DNA of 64,000 nt from Nymphaea colorata. Its lineage: Eukaryota > Streptophyta > Magnoliopsida > Nymphaeales > Nymphaeaceae. Of this stretch, positions 11,683 through 22,736 are shown one piece after another; within the stretch, counting starts at the first letter, position 1, and every line of letters begins with the position of its first letter. The notes under the pieces were generated by a model, which saw nothing but the letters and a program-made list of their open reading frames with translations, did not search any database and had not been told where the DNA came from. The stretch lies in the NCBI RefSeq assembly GCF_008831285.2, contig NC_045138.2:25825934-25889933 (forward strand), written 5' to 3'. The translations under genes were made by a program, and so were the position numbers.

Positions 11683-11697
11683 TTATTATTATTATAT
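11543..11697. repeat. Tandem pair of units, each a GC-rich head plus a TAT trinucleotide run
   Basis: Two successive units consist of a word like GTGCGGCGATGCGGCGAGAGTAT followed by 10 or more TAT/TTA triplets. The second unit (about 11618-11697) repeats the first with substitutions. Confidence 0.8.
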
Positions 11698-11910
11698 TTT
11701 ATGGTTTTAATTTGAAAGTTTAAAATAAAAAATTTCAAATATAACATATTTAAGAAGAGATAGTCTGCATAGTTCACTTTCAGTCACATGCACTTGAATA
11801 ACAAAATTATACAAGTGCACATTAATTTACACAACCTAATTCATATACAAAAATCAGAATTAACTCAGTTGGTCTCCACCCAATAGTTTTGAAAGTTTGA
11901 AGACGAAGAA

Positions 11911-12140
11911 AATAAGCATTCCAATAAAATCAAGCTGATGTTAAGTAGTTGAATCAGTTTCATTATTAGGGAAAACTAAAAGAACGTACAAGTTCGCCAT
12001 TTATTTTAGATTGCATAGCAAATGAAAATAAGCATTCCAATAAAATCAAGCTGATGTTAAGTAGTTGAATCAGTTTCATTATTAGGGAAAACTAAAAGAA
12101 CATACAGTTCGTCATTTATTTTAGCTTGCATAGCAAATGA
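11911..12140. repeat. 116-bp tandem duplication
   Basis: The block starting AATAAGCATTCCAATAAAAT at 11911 recurs at 12027 with only a few differences, giving two head-to-tail copies of about 116 bp. No coding potential. Confidence 0.9.
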
Positions 12141-13078
12141 CAGCTAGAAGCAGTAGCAGCAGTTTAAAATTCAGTAACAGGACATCGATAAAATTTTCTA
12201 GCATATATTGTGAAGCACATCTATGAGGGGGTGATGAAGACGCGGGCGGTCGACTTTGTTAAAAATTTAAAAAACCCTAAAAATTGGATGAAAATAGACC
12301 GACTCGCATTTGACCGCACCCGACTTGGGTCAAACGCGAGTCGGGTGCGAGTCGGAAAAGGACAATTTTAGTCGGGTGTGGTCAGCCGGACTTGACTCTT
12401 GTTTGACCACTTTGAGTGCGCACCGGAGGCGCACCCGGACCTGCATTGCATCAACGCGGGTGCGAGGCCAAAAAGGGCGCACCCTGGTGACGTAGATGGA
12501 ACCTTGCCAGTGTTGAAGAAGTTTGTAAGTGAACAAGCGGTTAACAACCCACATCTGAAAAAGAGGCTTAAAGGCCCCTTCATTTCCCCAGTCTCCAGTC
12601 ACGGTTGAAGAAGTTTGCTGCCTTTTTTTGTTAAAAAAGAAAAATCCATGTTCAATGTTTAACCAGTTTGTTCATGCAACCATAAGTAGGAATTAGATGT
12701 ACAAATATGGCAATCATAGGACGATTCCAAGTCACCGACTCTTGTCATTAGAAGCAATCGGCGTTTGTTGGAGTTTCTTAATTGTACCTGATAGATATGT
12801 AATCATATAATTTATTTGATACTAATCATGTTATCTGGGGATCATTTTATCTAGGCAATAAAGTAATTTCACAACTCACCAAATTTTGATATACTTTTAG
12901 TCCAAGCTCTTAAAAGCCTGCATAGAATTTTAAAGTTCATGAACACAAATACGTAGGGAGGCACAAAAGCAGCAAGTGGATCCTGAAATCACGATTTGCA
13001 AATGTTCATGCGAAAAGCATGATACCGAGCATATGATTCCTATCAAACTAAAAAATCAGTTAAAATATTAGGTCGAGT

Positions 13079-13315
13079 GGATGCTTCCATGGCTGCTAAT
13101 GGGTCGGTTGGAGGTACTCTCAAAGCTGACTTCATTACTATTATTTAGACGGCCAAGGTGACTGGAAGCGTGTGAACTTTTTCGATCTAGTGGAGTGAAG
13201 ATACAGCCTGCTTCCGTGGCTCCTAATTGGTCTGTTGGAGGTATTCTCAAAGCTGATTTCATTACTAATATTCAGAAGGCTAAGGAAGCGTGTGAACCTT
13301 TTCTTTTCTTTAATG
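13079..13315 (+). repeat. Diverged tandem duplication of about 127 bp with a shared open frame
   Basis: TGCTTCC(A/G)TGGCT at 13082 recurs at 13209 and similarity continues through GGAGGTATTCTCAAAGCTGA. In the same frame, copy 2 reads SVGGILKADFITNIQKAKEA and copy 1 reads SVGGTLKADFITII followed by a stop. This suggests a duplicated fragment of a former coding sequence. The family was not recognised. Confidence 0.6.
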
Positions 13316-14843
13316 TTTATTTAGGAAAAACTGCCTTCAACGCAAAACCTCTAAGATCATATACCCTTATAACTCTAAGGTAGGTTCAGGCTGATTTCTG
13401 TTCTACAGTACATCCATCAACTCGAACAATGCACTTACTGCTATTTGCAGCTCAAAAGAAGCCTTTGTATAAGTACTGTCTTGCCGCCTGGTTGCCAGAC
13501 AAACTTATTCACATAACTCTGAGAAAAACGTTTGATATTTTAGATTTGTTAAAAACTATTTCGCCGCAACGAAGATAACAACCACTAAGAAGTGATTGAA
13601 TTGAACAGCTTATGTTTTTTAATGAATTAGGCACAAATTGCTAAATGGGTGCGCTAGCTAAGGAGCAATTCTGACAAAAAGAAAAGAACCTACTGGTAAT
13701 CTGCCATAGGTCCTAGCTTCAAAAGTTGTACAAACTTGCAACAGTAGCATTTTAATGCCACCTAAGCCTATGCCAGAAAGTGGCACTATTTTGGCCGCAT
13801 CTACCTGCAAATAGGACGAGAGCCCATGCACCTTTTATTCTTATTATCTGAATAGGTAACTAACTAAAACAATGTTAATGCAACGCCAAAGCACAGTCTT
13901 ATGTTTATAGCTTTATTAGAATTACAGAATATGTGATCCCGTTTTCCTCAACATTCTCAAAGTCAATTCGGATCCTCATGTCTGCGGACTTGAAGGTGAT
14001 CTAAGACATTTTTATCCCGTAAAATTCTCTTACACATGTATAGCGTTTGCCAAAATGACTTTCACTTCCTTATATACAGCAAAATTTGAAGGAAAGCTCA
14101 TGCTTCGCGACAGCCTTATACAAGATGACATCTACAGGACTTCAGGAAAACAATAATAAGGGTTCAGTTAAACACATGAGACATCAGTTTCACACCGGAA
14201 TCAAACAGCCAAAAAGAAACAAAAATCCGAAAAACTTTATATTGAAACACTGGTGGTGCCAATTTGCCCGAGAGAAAAACCAAGTGTATTTATGCCACGG
14301 AAGTCCTGAAGGACTTGAGACCATCTTCGTTTTGTTGATAGAAAAACAGAGAATCCAAATACACTTCCCATGGTAAACTTGAATATGTAAACACAGATGT
14401 TGCTTATGTCAAAACACAGGGTCGACACCTTTTCTGTTCGCAAACAAAGGGCAAACGCTGAACTCGCAGGCCTCTTAAGAATCACCAATCACAAACTTGG
14501 ATTAATGAAACCACTGTCAACTGCCAATGACTTGATAGTGGGAGGACACTTGCATCAATAACATCCTTATTATCTAGAATACTAAAAGAGAGGAAAAAAA
14601 AACAAGGTATAGCTGAAATCAAGGATACGTATACTAAGAAGTTTATTCATAGTAAAACTTTTCCTCGCAAGTAAAGAGGAAATTTACACGACAGATAAAC
14701 CAAAAGTATACAATCTCGAGTCAAGTAGAAGTTAAGCCTAAAGCCAGCGCTTGATGGCATGTCTCTCCTGTACTTCATGCTTCGCAGCACTTGTCACACA
14801 AACTGCAAGACTGCGCCTTTGGTGTCCAAAACTACACGCCAGA

Positions 14844-14845
<2 letters not shown>

Positions 14846-14879
<34 letters not shown>
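14846..14879. repeat. TA microsatellite
   Basis: Uninterrupted TA dinucleotide run of about 34 bp. Confidence 0.95.
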
Positions 14880-14881
<2 letters not shown>

Positions 14882-15145
14882 TATGCCAAAAGGCCTATAC
14901 CGTTAATTACTTATGCACACTCTTCAACTAAGTAAGCACATGCTCCTGCAGTTAAACAAAAGCTGCCATCAGAGATTCAGAAGCAAATCTCAACTTGAGC
15001 TCCAAGTAGAGACATTCATATTCAAAGAACCAAGAAACAGTGTATGGCAAATTGCATATTTCTGTACGTTGTGTTATCGATTGATTGCAGAAAAGATTAC
15101 CATTGCGGAGCATGGGTCCCCAACGACTCTTCCAGGGCATATGGT

Positions 15146-17013
15146 TCAATAATACAAAGAGCCTGAAAGTACAAGGAGTGATTGATAAATCTTGAGAAAG
15201 CCCACCTAATCCGCAAACACCATATAAGGAAAATCCATGTGCATATCACTGTAATACCTTGCCACCAATTTCCCCTTGAAGCACTGTTTGAGTTATTCGA
15301 GATCGGGTCGTCTTCATTACCATCTTTGGGAAACTTGGAGATTCCTGGGGCTTGCGAAGTTGGTGAAGGAGTATAAATGTCCCGACCACCGTAGTACAAA
15401 GATGAGCTAAGATAAAAGGATTCAACTCCTTCCACCTGCTCAGTGTTCAACCCCTCCCCGTTATCCTTTTGGATACTGATATCTGGGAACACAAAGGAAA
15501 AAAATATGAGAAGGGGAGAAAGAGAGAGAGCAAAGCAGTATATGTACACAATTTCAGTCACTGTGAAGTAATTTACAAAAACCATTTGTGGACTACTGAA
15601 CTCTTAGCAGCAGGAACAGGAAGAAATCTGAATCGTAAACTAAAATGTTTAAAAGAACTGTGCATACCCTTAGACTTAACGCATATCATCGAGAAGATTA
15701 ACAAGCCACCATGAACAGAAAAGAAGCATAGAACAGGGTGAGAAGATTAACGAGCCACCGTGAACAGAAAAGAAGCATAGAACAGGGTGAGAAGATTAAC
15801 GAGCCACCGTGAACAGAAAATAGCATAAAACAGGGTGTTTCACGCACCAGAGACATTTTTGGTGTTCTCGTCTGACTGGTGATCACCATCTTTCCTCCAA
15901 GATTCCTCCGGAACAGAGCTCACATTCCCCTGACAAATAGAGAATGTCAATATCAAATCAATCCCAAACAGGAGATGGCTGTAACCAAATACGAAGAGCA
16001 GAGAAGAGGGTAAAAAGAACAAAAGAAAAGACAAGGGGAAATGGATCAAAATAAAGGAAACACGAGAATATGAAATGTTACAAAAAGGAAAAACTCGTCT
16101 GAATTGTAAAATCCGTGAAAAAGCAAAAACACACACACATGCACATAAAAAGTACCATTAGATTTTGTGAGCAAGGCATCAGAATTCGTATCGAATCTGC
16201 ACAAGACATAGATATCTTTTCTCATTGTCTCGTACGCGACAAATGATAATGGGAAAACCGCTCGGAAAGAAACTTCACAGCCATCCGCCGTATTTACAAA
16301 ATCCCGTTATATTCAGAAGCAACAATCAAAGAAATCTATAGCGAAAAACTAAGAGAATTCAATGAAAAAGAATCACCGACATAAAAAAAAAATTGCTACT
16401 ATGGCCTTCATCTGCTTCGACAATTAAGAACGACCCCATAGAAACAATTGCACCACATCATCTTGAGGGAAAAAAGATTATCGATCATTAAGAAGACCAC
16501 CTTAGCGTAAAATCCAGATTATCGAAAAAAAAAATTGATTCCCATCTCCCTGTTATTAACAAATTCAATCAATCAACAAAAAATCAGAGAAACCAACAAA
16601 AGAATGCAAAGATAAAACACATCCCGGAGAAACAATCTCGGCATCTAAAACAAAGCCGGCAACGAATCAAAAGTATGTCCGAAAAGAAAGGGAATCCACA
16701 AGATTCTCCCTGAAAGAAAAAGGAAAAGAATCAAACAAAGAAAATCCCATGAGAAAAAGAAAATGAGCGACAAAGAAAGGGCTCCCATAACCACCTTGGG
16801 AGAAGAAGACCACTGGGATGACGATAATGATGAAGATGAAGACGACGGCGGCGGCAACGAGGAAGCAGAAAAGACGGACTCGAAGACACCATTGGTACGA
16901 GAGTCCTTGTCACCAAAGAGCTCAGAGAAGGAGGAGGACCGGCCGGCCTGGAGGCCTTGGACCTGTCCCTGAGCCTGCTCCTCAACGCGGTCATGGCCGC
17001 TCTCTCCTTCCAT
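15146..17013 (-). CDS. Conserved plant protein of unknown function, 180 aa, ending GNWWQGSLYY
   Basis: Four exons on the minus strand: 17013-16795, 15929-15848, 15482-15258 and 15162-15146. The lengths total 543 nt, i.e. 180 codons plus TGA. Exon junctions are GT-AG with matching phases (0, 1, 1). The N-terminal half is polar and Ser-rich (residues 50-71 are a Ser/Pro run). The C-terminal half carries ESFYLSSSLYYGG(R)DIY, then SNSASRGNWWQ completed by GSLYY from a 17-nt terminal exon. I know this C-terminal pattern from an uncharacterised plant family with paired SLYY-like motifs, but no function is established to my knowledge. No signal peptide or membrane segment is evident in the spliced product. 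The region upstream of the ATG to about 17340 is CT-rich and is the likely 5' UTR and promoter. Intron 2 contains a 49-bp triplicate starting 12 bp from the donor. Confidence 0.85.
15692..15836. repeat. 49-bp minisatellite, three copies, in intron 2 of the GNWWQGSLYY gene
   Basis: Units start at 15692, 15741 and 15790, each beginning AGAAGATTAAC and ending CAGGGTG. The third copy is 2-bp shorter. The array ends about 11 bp from the intron's GT donor at 15846-15847. Confidence 0.92.
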
Positions 17014-18909
17014 CTGAGCTCTTCCCTACCACCTAAAGCGACTCTCCCCGTCGTCGAAGCGAGCCACCAACACCCACAACAACTTCAACCCCTCGAAATC
17101 GGATAAACTCCAACTACCCAAACCGACCAAAGGGAAAAGGAAAAAGGAGGGCCACGGGCAACCACAAGCCAACAAACGAACCCAACTCCTCTCTTCCCTT
17201 CCTTTCTCTCTCCACTTTTGGCCTCTTCTTCCTCCTCCTGCTTCTCTTTTCTTTTCTTTTTCTCTCTCCTGATTCTTCCTTTGCCTAAGCCAACCACTTT
17301 CTTTATTCCTGGACGCCGCCAAGAGCGGGGACTCTACACGCGGACTCTATATGACCAGGCTCCTCTCAGGGGCCCTCTCTCTAGTTGAGAGTGTTCTTGC
17401 GAGGAGAATTTATAATGGCTGCCCATCCTCACAGGTTTACCATCTTCGCCATTTCGTAAACGTGGAGAACTCTTCCTTTCTCAGGGGGCACCGGCCATGA
17501 AAAAGGGGGAGAATAGGTCCTACGAACCGCCTTTTGGGGAATATTGGTGTGCAGCAAGATCTTCTGCACGAAAAGCAAGAGTCCTGGGGGCCATTCGAAA
17601 TGTCAATGCTTTACGCTGTTTTTATTAGTAGACTTGGCCATATATAATTTTATGAGTGGCTTGACTTTGTTTTTGTTTTCTATATTTCTTCATCAATATT
17701 TTCTTTGGGAAGAAATATTCCATCGTACGGTTTAATTAAAAAAAAACTGAAACCCTGTCTTTTTCTCTATAATATCATTCTACAATATCAAATATGATTT
17801 TCAGTGTCTTAAAATGATATCTTCAACTTGCATACCATGTCATACGATTTCTTTTTTTTTTTTTATAAGTGTTTTGAAAATTCAAAATAATGATCACCTA
17901 TTAGTTTTGTATATTGGGTCAACCCCAGTAAGGATAAGACTTTGTTTATTTATTTGTGGTGCGATGATCAACTGATTTTATTGAAAAAATCATGCATTCC
18001 ATGATTAATTTTGATAAAGAATAATGTTGCTGGTAGAACCTTGTAATGAGCTAATTTTAGCCATAAGAACACCATCTCTCTCTTTCTCCTTCCATAACTA
18101 GTTCACATTTTGAGTCCATTTTTGAGTCCATTTAAGGTCATAAAAAGTAAGACATAGCTAGGAAATTTTGATTGAAGAACACTAATTATATAATTTTATA
18201 TTTTTAACACTAGTTATATAATTTTATATTTTTAAGGAGCTCCTATAAGAAAAACTACCATAAAATTTTAATATGATATATTTTTTGTAGACCTATATGA
18301 ACAATTGGCCACACCTGGTTAATAACTATATCATTCCAAATAGCCTGAAAGGGATTGCAAGGAAATTTTTTCACCTCACTATTCACAAGTGGGTGAGCTA
18401 ATTTTAATTTTGATGTCTATCATCTATTGCTTTCCAAGTAAGAGATGAGAAAAAGGTGACTACTCGAATTTCATAGCATCCAAACTCTCTATATCCTTTT
18501 TTTCTTCATTCTTAAGATGAAGAGCACCTAATGCATGTCAATTACAAATTTGAATATTTATGCCTCTCATCCCTTAAATCTTAGGCAATTCAATAAATGA
18601 TGTAGACAGTGGTCCATATTCTTCTTATATATATATACATATAAGAGAGAGAAAAAGGAAAATTGAATGGTAACTTTGGCTTTTAAGAGTTATTCAGCCA
18701 TCTAACGAGAGCCATTGATTCATCATGATGGATTGTTGAAATAAAAACAATGAGAAACAAGTTATAGATATTTTTGTCATTTACTATTAGTTCACACTTT
18801 TTTCTTTTTGTTTTTCATCTATTATTAGTTCATACTTTTTTCTTCTAGTTTTTCTCTCAACATCTCATAGGACTGGTTAGATAGATGGGTGATTATTGAT
18901 AACGAGAGC

Positions 18910-18914
<5 letters not shown>

Positions 18915-18972
<58 letters not shown>
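18915..18972. repeat. TA microsatellite
   Basis: Perfect TA run of about 58 bp. Confidence 0.95.
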
Positions 18973-18975
<3 letters not shown>

Positions 18976-21242
18976 ATCCTTTGGACCACCTGACACATTT
19001 TATCGGATGGTTATGATTAAACACACCTCCCATTGAGGGACAGTGTGTTGTGAGAGACCAGAGAATTTCTGTATCCAAACGCATACAAAAAAATCCACAA
19101 CAGTAACAAGAACATCAATGTAAACAAAATCCAGCAGCTCCGTTAAAGAATTGCCATGTAAAGCATGACCTCGAGGGGCTTCTCAGCGTATAAATGCAAG
19201 ATTTTTCTCCTGGAAGGAAGTTTCCTTTGCAATAATTTATTATCTTTGTTATCTGTCCCTTTCTGTTGTAATCTCTTTCAGTACAGAACTTTTCCTTTTC
19301 TTTTACTCTTCGCACAGACATTTGAGATGGCATTCTAATTTAGCAGTTGGAAGCAGTGATGATCCGCATTTATGAAACAATAATTCATGTTCTATTTGCC
19401 TCTTCTATAAAGATGACCAGATAATGCAGGATTTATATTAGCAGCACGGATTCTATATATGGGACTTGATTCCTATTGAAGTAAAGATACCTTCTTAGTT
19501 TGTATATAGCATTTATCTCTGTATTCTTTTACTGTCAGTTTTTCATTTTTGCAGTTTTTTTTTCCCTTCTAGGGGCACGCAATAATGCTTCTCAAGATTG
19601 TGGGCAGCTACCTTTCTTTTATCGTGTTTTTAGAAAACTGGAGTTATGTTCTCTTTTCTTCTTCTTGTTCTTCTTCTGCACAATTAATTTTAGTTCATAA
19701 CCATATAATCTCTATCTTTCTCTTTCATTTTTCCTTGATAATTCTCTCTCTTCTTTCTTCTTTATGACTGGAGGAAAGTGCTGATCATTGTCTGACGGCA
19801 TAAAACTCCAAGGCTAGTCTCCCTACCCTAAAGCCTATGCATGCTTTAATTTATGCAAAAGGTTGATGCTTACTAGAACCAAACCAAAAACTAGCGGTCG
19901 CCTATCATCCGCTAGCCCAACCAGCTACACCAAACCCCTTAATCGTGCCATGAATCATCTTTTGTCAGCACTGTGTCACGAGCTCGATGAGTCCTTAGAC
20001 ATCAACGGCGAGCTTGGTAGGCTTCAGATAAGGGATTTCGCGAAGCCAATGAGGTTTAGCCACATTTATCTAGAGAGTAGGTTGCAGGTGGCCCTACCAT
20101 TAACTGATAGGATGGAGATGAGAAGACTGTAAGAACTTGGCTCGCTTGTATGTCCTGAGATTCCAACCAGGCTTTCATAAAGAGACAAAGCAGACCAACC
20201 GACCCAGTTGTTTGAGCAGCAGTCTTGTGTATGAACGCTGCGTGTGGGCTCATGAAATTTGAGGCCAATCTTCTGAATTGTGTCGACAGATCTTGGCACG
20301 TTACATCGTGGACATGAAATGTTCATCATTTTCTACCAAGAACTTCGACATCGACAGTGTCACCATTTTTTATAGAAAGAAAGTTACGTCCAGGCACACT
20401 GTGCGCAATAAAGGAGAGAGGAACATTTTGGTAATTTATTAAAAAAGGAAATGTCCTTCATAATCTTTTTATTATTTTCATTTTCAATTATGTCATACAA
20501 AAAAATTTCTTCTTTTCAGAATGAACTTAAGGGTATTTTAGTTATAGACCATATTGGTGCACATGACACATATAACCAGGTTCGGTTTTGATAGTGAATG
20601 GGGCGATTATGTGCATTGATATGGTGTAAAAATAAGTGCGGATTACGTGGGAAAACTTTTGAAGATAACTTTCTTTATCTAATGTGGCAGTGAAAGTCAC
20701 CCAACGACCATAACTTGGAAGCGAACTTGTGAACTCCACAAACTTTTACAGACTGAATTTCTGGTTCATTAAGTGGATGACTCAAACAATTTGATTTTTC
20801 ATTAAATACTTGGTGGAAACAAGTTATATTATATAAAGCTGAGCATATCAAATTTGATTTCGAGATTTCATGAGGTAACTCACTATTAGCTCGAATAGAT
20901 CATTTGCTTTTCTGATATTTGAGGTATGACTACCAAATATGATGGATGATTTTGTTATATTAGAAGATGCGAAAATCGCCAGCTCAAAGAAATTAATTAA
21001 GTTCCCATTAAGAAAAAAATTGATTACCACTCAATTTTTTGAAGTAATTGAATGGTTGGTTCTGGATTCCCCAAGAAAGAGAGAGTATTCAAATCAACAT
21101 GATATTGCTTAATGTTACTAGATGGATAAAAATTAAGAAAGCATCATTGGACGAATCATGATATGTTGCTAAAAACACCACGTATGAACTTTTGCATAAT
21201 TAAATGTCGCTAATGTTCTTGGGGCAGCTATTTTTTGGTGAT

Positions 21243-21342
<100 letters not shown>

Positions 21343-21531
21343 GAAGAAAAAGTGGTAGTAGATGGATAAAGAATGACCCTTAGAGTTGGGAGAAAAACAA
21401 AGAGTTGATGCCTTGATGGACATTTTCATCATTTAGTATTAGCTCATATTTTTTTTTTCTTTTTTTTTAAGCTTTGATCTCAATTTGGGTTGAGATTGTT
21501 TCTCATTCATTTAAGGGATAAAACATCTAAG

Positions 21532-21814
21532 CAGGGACGGAGGGAAGGGGGGGCCGCCTAGGCCATGGCCCCACCCTGGAAAATGAAAAAAAAAATTACA
21601 TTAAAAAAATATAATTTTTTAAGTGTGTAATGTATTTTTTAGAGTTGAATTCAATTTGGCCCTACCCAGATCCAGAGGTTGAAATTACATTAAAAAATAT
21701 ATAATTTTTTAAATGTGTAATGTATTTTTTAGAGTTGAATTCAATTTGGCCCTACCCAGATCCAGAGGTTGGACTGTCAGTCCGTCCCTAATGAAAATCC
21801 TGGCTTCGCCCCTG
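21532..21814. mobile_element. hAT-type MITE with an internal tandem duplication
   Basis: The left end is CAGGGACGGAGGG and the right end is CTTCGCCCCTG, a degenerate form of the CAGNGGCGGAGCC family. It shares the block GCCTAGGCCATGGCC with the element at 22629. A block of about 88 bp, from the ATTACATTAAAAAA stretch to CAGATCCAGAGGTTG, occurs twice in tandem (about 21591-21683 and 21684-21771) with few differences. A clean 8-bp target duplication is not visible. Confidence 0.7.
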
Positions 21815-22628
21815 CAGTACCTAAGAAAATTTTTTCTGTCCCTTTTTCTCTATCTATTTATATAGATAGATAGTTGTTTTTGTGGTTTTAAATCAAAATG
21901 TACTTTAATGAGAAGTTGTCACCATCATAATGTCTAGCATAACCTGAACTTGCGAATCAAAGCCAGACAAATAGGAGACGATAATTTGATTTCGTGTTGC
22001 TTTTCTAAGAAACAAGTAAAGAAAGAAGCCGTGGACTCTCGAAACGGAAGAACCGGCCACACTGCTCTGACCTGATTTTCAGCTTTCCAATTTGTAGCAT
22101 TCGATTCCATTTTGTGACTTCCACGCCAAGATTTTTCATTCTGTCAAGTGTCATAAGAAGCCACGCTAGACTCTCTCATTTCTTGACCACACTACGAAAG
22201 CTGATCCAGAATTGTCCCAACCTCTTGCTTTCTCACAGAAAAACATTTCCCATCAAACAACATGCAAGAAGTAAAGTCCCCATTTAAGAGGCTTACACAT
22301 TCATTGATCTATCTTTGTCACACTCCCATCGGATCAAAAGTCCGCAAAACAGCAAACAACAGACAAGTGGAAGGACAAGATCACGGCAGCAAGTCCCCTT
22401 GTGTGGTAACCTTGCCATTATAGGGAAGTAGCAATCGTCTCAAACTCTCCAAACCCTTTCCAACTTGCCACGTGCATGATCTTTGCATGTCGGTGCGCGG
22501 ATACTTGAACAAGTGTCATACGTAGATCCAAAAAATAACAACCTGATTTCACAAAATATTGTTTCATTCAATAGTACAAAAGAAATATAGGTGAACATGA
22601 GCCCAGTTATATTGGGTAACCCCACAAC

Positions 22629-22736
22629 CAGGCGGAGAGAGGAGGGCCTGCCTAGGCCATGGCCATACCCAGCGAATTGAAAAAAAAAAATTACATTGAA
22701 AAAATATGAAAAAAAACAAATCTGGCTCCGCCCCTG
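22629..22736. mobile_element. Short hAT-type MITE (about 108 bp)
   Basis: The left end is CAGGCGGAG and the right end is CTGGCTCCGCCCCTG. The internal block GCCTAGGCCATGGCC is shared with 21532-21814. Target duplication is not seen, so the ends may have decayed. Confidence 0.65.

Larger units (their letters stand above)
9588..15145. other. Intergenic region with repeats and MITE-like sequence
   Basis: From 9588 to about 10070 the DNA is GC-rich with several overlapping open frames on both strands; this is best read as promoter and 5' UTR of the carrier gene. From 10070 to 15145 it is AT-rich and no gene family was recognised. It holds tandem duplications (11543-11697, 11911-12140, 13079-13315), a GC-rich patch at 12240-12490 with repeated GAGTCGGGTGCGAG-like words, and a TA run at 14846-14879. 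The 3' UTR of the next gene probably occupies its right end. Confidence 0.6.

Noticed and set aside
12310-12608. Overlapping ORFs on both strands in a GC-rich patch
   Set aside because: The patch consists of repeated GAGTCGGGTGCG-like words, which keep frames open by composition. No protein family is recognised.
19863-20132. An 89-codon plus-strand ORF in the gene desert
   Set aside because: No recognisable domain and no neighbouring exons with matching splice phase.
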